Below, piece by piece: positions 63,801-64,000 of a stretch of DNA of 64,000 nt. Position 1 is the first letter of the stretch; each line of letters opens with the position of its first letter. Source of the stretch: Dokdonella_A ginsengisoli (GTDB lineage: Bacteria > Pseudomonadota > Gammaproteobacteria > Xanthomonadales > Rhodanobacteraceae); the NCBI RefSeq assembly GCF_042652785.1, contig NZ_JBHSHD010000005.1, positions 329,048 to 393,047 of the forward strand, in the 5' to 3' direction. The notes beneath the pieces were generated by a model, which saw nothing but the letters and a program-made list of their open reading frames with translations, was not told where the DNA came from and made no database searches. The position numbers and the translations under genes are program-made.

Positions 63801-64000
63801 TACTCGATCGAGGCACGCGAGGCGGCGAAGGCAGTGCTGTATCCGCACACCAGCCGCATCGACCGCAACCGTCTGAGCAAGGCGGGCGCATCGAACCCGG
63901 ATCGTGAGGCGAAGCTGGCGGAGCTGAAGGCGCGCAAGCCGAGCACCCTGGCCGTGGGCGGCCGCCGCGGCGGCAGCACGACGCCGTGGGCACCGCAGGG
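60828..64000 (+). CDS. Secreted subtilisin-like serine protease (S8), C-terminus beyond window
   Basis: At least 1,057 residues; the frame is still open at the right edge. A signal peptide (cleaved near AAA, about 38), an I9-like propeptide (about 55-175) and the S8 domain (about 185-530) carry the catalytic triad Asp212 (NIDAGVRYTH), His257 (DPHGSHTMG) and Ser459 (GTSMSAP). Two DUF11-like repeats (about 550-680, 680-800; each with IPASG and GALQT) follow, then the C-terminal-type domain shared with the 57357 protein (about 805-949) and an Ig-like domain (VSPTSLSFTV). It degrades proteins outside the cell. ATG at 60828 is preferred over 60837. GGGAA precedes it. Confidence 0.93.
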   Translation, partial: MPNMKKRGAGRPWPRTLSLASSLAALTFLAGAGPAAAAVPSQAPAGITQAAAVSVEQAVRNALTAGETPAVLVKFRGKADLSSAFGMTERNARATYVYETLRDFATARQASVVQTLASQYSLSEAAHEYTVLWIDNSIAIARLSAPMLSSLEADPNVESVRVQKEIPLPQEPVTETAPWQLNDAVSSLAHIKVPEVWALGHKGAGVVVANIDAGVRYTHQALVGKYRGNLGSGSFDHNYNWYDPYNHSAAPRYSDPHGSHTMGTMVGDGGTSTTQTGAAPDAKWVACIGFGLSGAGATDAGLLECGQWALAPYPTAGGGTPDPTKHPDIVNNSWGDCGRSYDDWYEGVIDGWIAAGIVPVFSNGNASNCGYPSNPPLNTVGNPGRSGKVLGIGSTGTTNGLYASHSNKGTTDNPNPGLPNYPDPAGFPNLKPNVVAPGVSIRSSGSSSDSNYYNETGTSMSAPTASGVIALMWSAAECLRGDYATTGTLLMSTANPVPVATGSPSDGPGNVPNQATGWGEIDALAAVNASIQHCAAGAVPSVTKDFAPALISNGASSTLTIHLSNPAASEATLTAALTDTFPANLVVASTPAASTTCTSGTVTATAGAGSVSLGSGAKIPASGACTVTVSVTSTVNGSYDNVIAAGALQTDAGNSTAEATATLTVNASGLNPPTLAKAFAPTSISEGGTSTLTITLSNDNASALTLSGDLVDTFPNGLVVATAPNASTTCGGAVTAAAGGGSVTLAGSGSSIPASGSCTVKVDVSSAAAASYTNTIPAGALQTSAGSNAADASATLTVTSAAGVVCSNPINHTIATDLDGSYFGWVSGQVSDDTFSGWNFNPYGSSGSFAFFWNSSGGDAGVAATDGQRDWLVLQNGAVVGPSSTFSSATGVATNWSAGVDGYLGFKFTCAAGTCYGYAHMTSTGTTGFPATLIDYCYDSAGNAITITGGTPLNDPAATVSPTSLSFTVASNATATEQVNIANAAGSSALTYSIEAREAAKAVLYPHTSRIDRNRLSKAGASNPDREAKLAELKARKPSTLAVGGRRGGSTTPWAPQ

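Noticed and set aside
60888..63848. 986-codon minus-strand open frame opposite the protease
   Set aside because: The protease catalytic triad is on the plus strand; the antisense frame is a composition artefact.

Overview
The window is a high-GC chromosome segment from a gammaproteobacterium, most likely the Lysobacterales (Xanthomonadales), Rhodanobacteraceae or Dokdonella-like. This rests on gene families and on lineage traits: a homodimeric pyruvate dehydrogenase E1, a class I aldolase close to pgk and pyk, an ECF sigma factor paired with a Ser/Thr kinase, and several secreted proteins sharing a short DGFD motif. It is an inference, with no database search behind it. Start sites were chosen by reading ribosome binding sites and signal peptides.

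Layout. 1-7.1 kb: a truncated aminotransferase, rsgA, a lipase-like protein next to an ankyrin-repeat lipoprotein (possible effector and immunity pair), a secreted delta-60 repeat protein, and a flavodoxin-type reductase divergent from a LysR regulator. 7.1-13 kb: a less GC-rich accessory block with a broken IS5-type transposase and a large RTX protein translationally coupled to a small exported protein. 13-24.3 kb: two secreted beta-helix proteins, a DUF1704 zinc peptidase-like protein, a periplasmic M20 amidohydrolase and an NTE-family phospholipase with a cyclic-nucleotide-binding-like domain. 24.3-34 kb: a membrane Ser/Thr kinase with its ECF sigma factor, maeB overlapping a Tat-exported SUKH-like protein, and a two-component system. 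34-46 kb: a secreted protein of unknown function, aceE, an MscS channel, periplasmic msrA, and the sulfate-activation operon cysD-cysNC-SDR.

46-57 kb: a small membrane protein, tRNA-Met, OsmC and DUF1272 genes, pgk with a HAD phosphatase, a TetR/quinone-reductase pair around a clear operator, an organic hydroperoxide resistance protein, pyk followed by three envelope genes (one an exported SUKH protein), and class I aldolase. 57-64 kb: two very large secreted proteins, the second a subtilisin-like protease cut by the window end. They share a C-terminal domain and a 12-base leader element.

Central carbon genes (pgk, pyk, fba, aceE, maeB) are interleaved with a strong cell-envelope and secretion theme. 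At least ten proteins have export signals, and several are repeat-rich surface or extracellular proteins. The best candidates for something new are the lipase/ankyrin pair, the RTX island, the two exported SUKH-like proteins attached to central-metabolism genes, and the shared modules of the two giant proteins at the right end.
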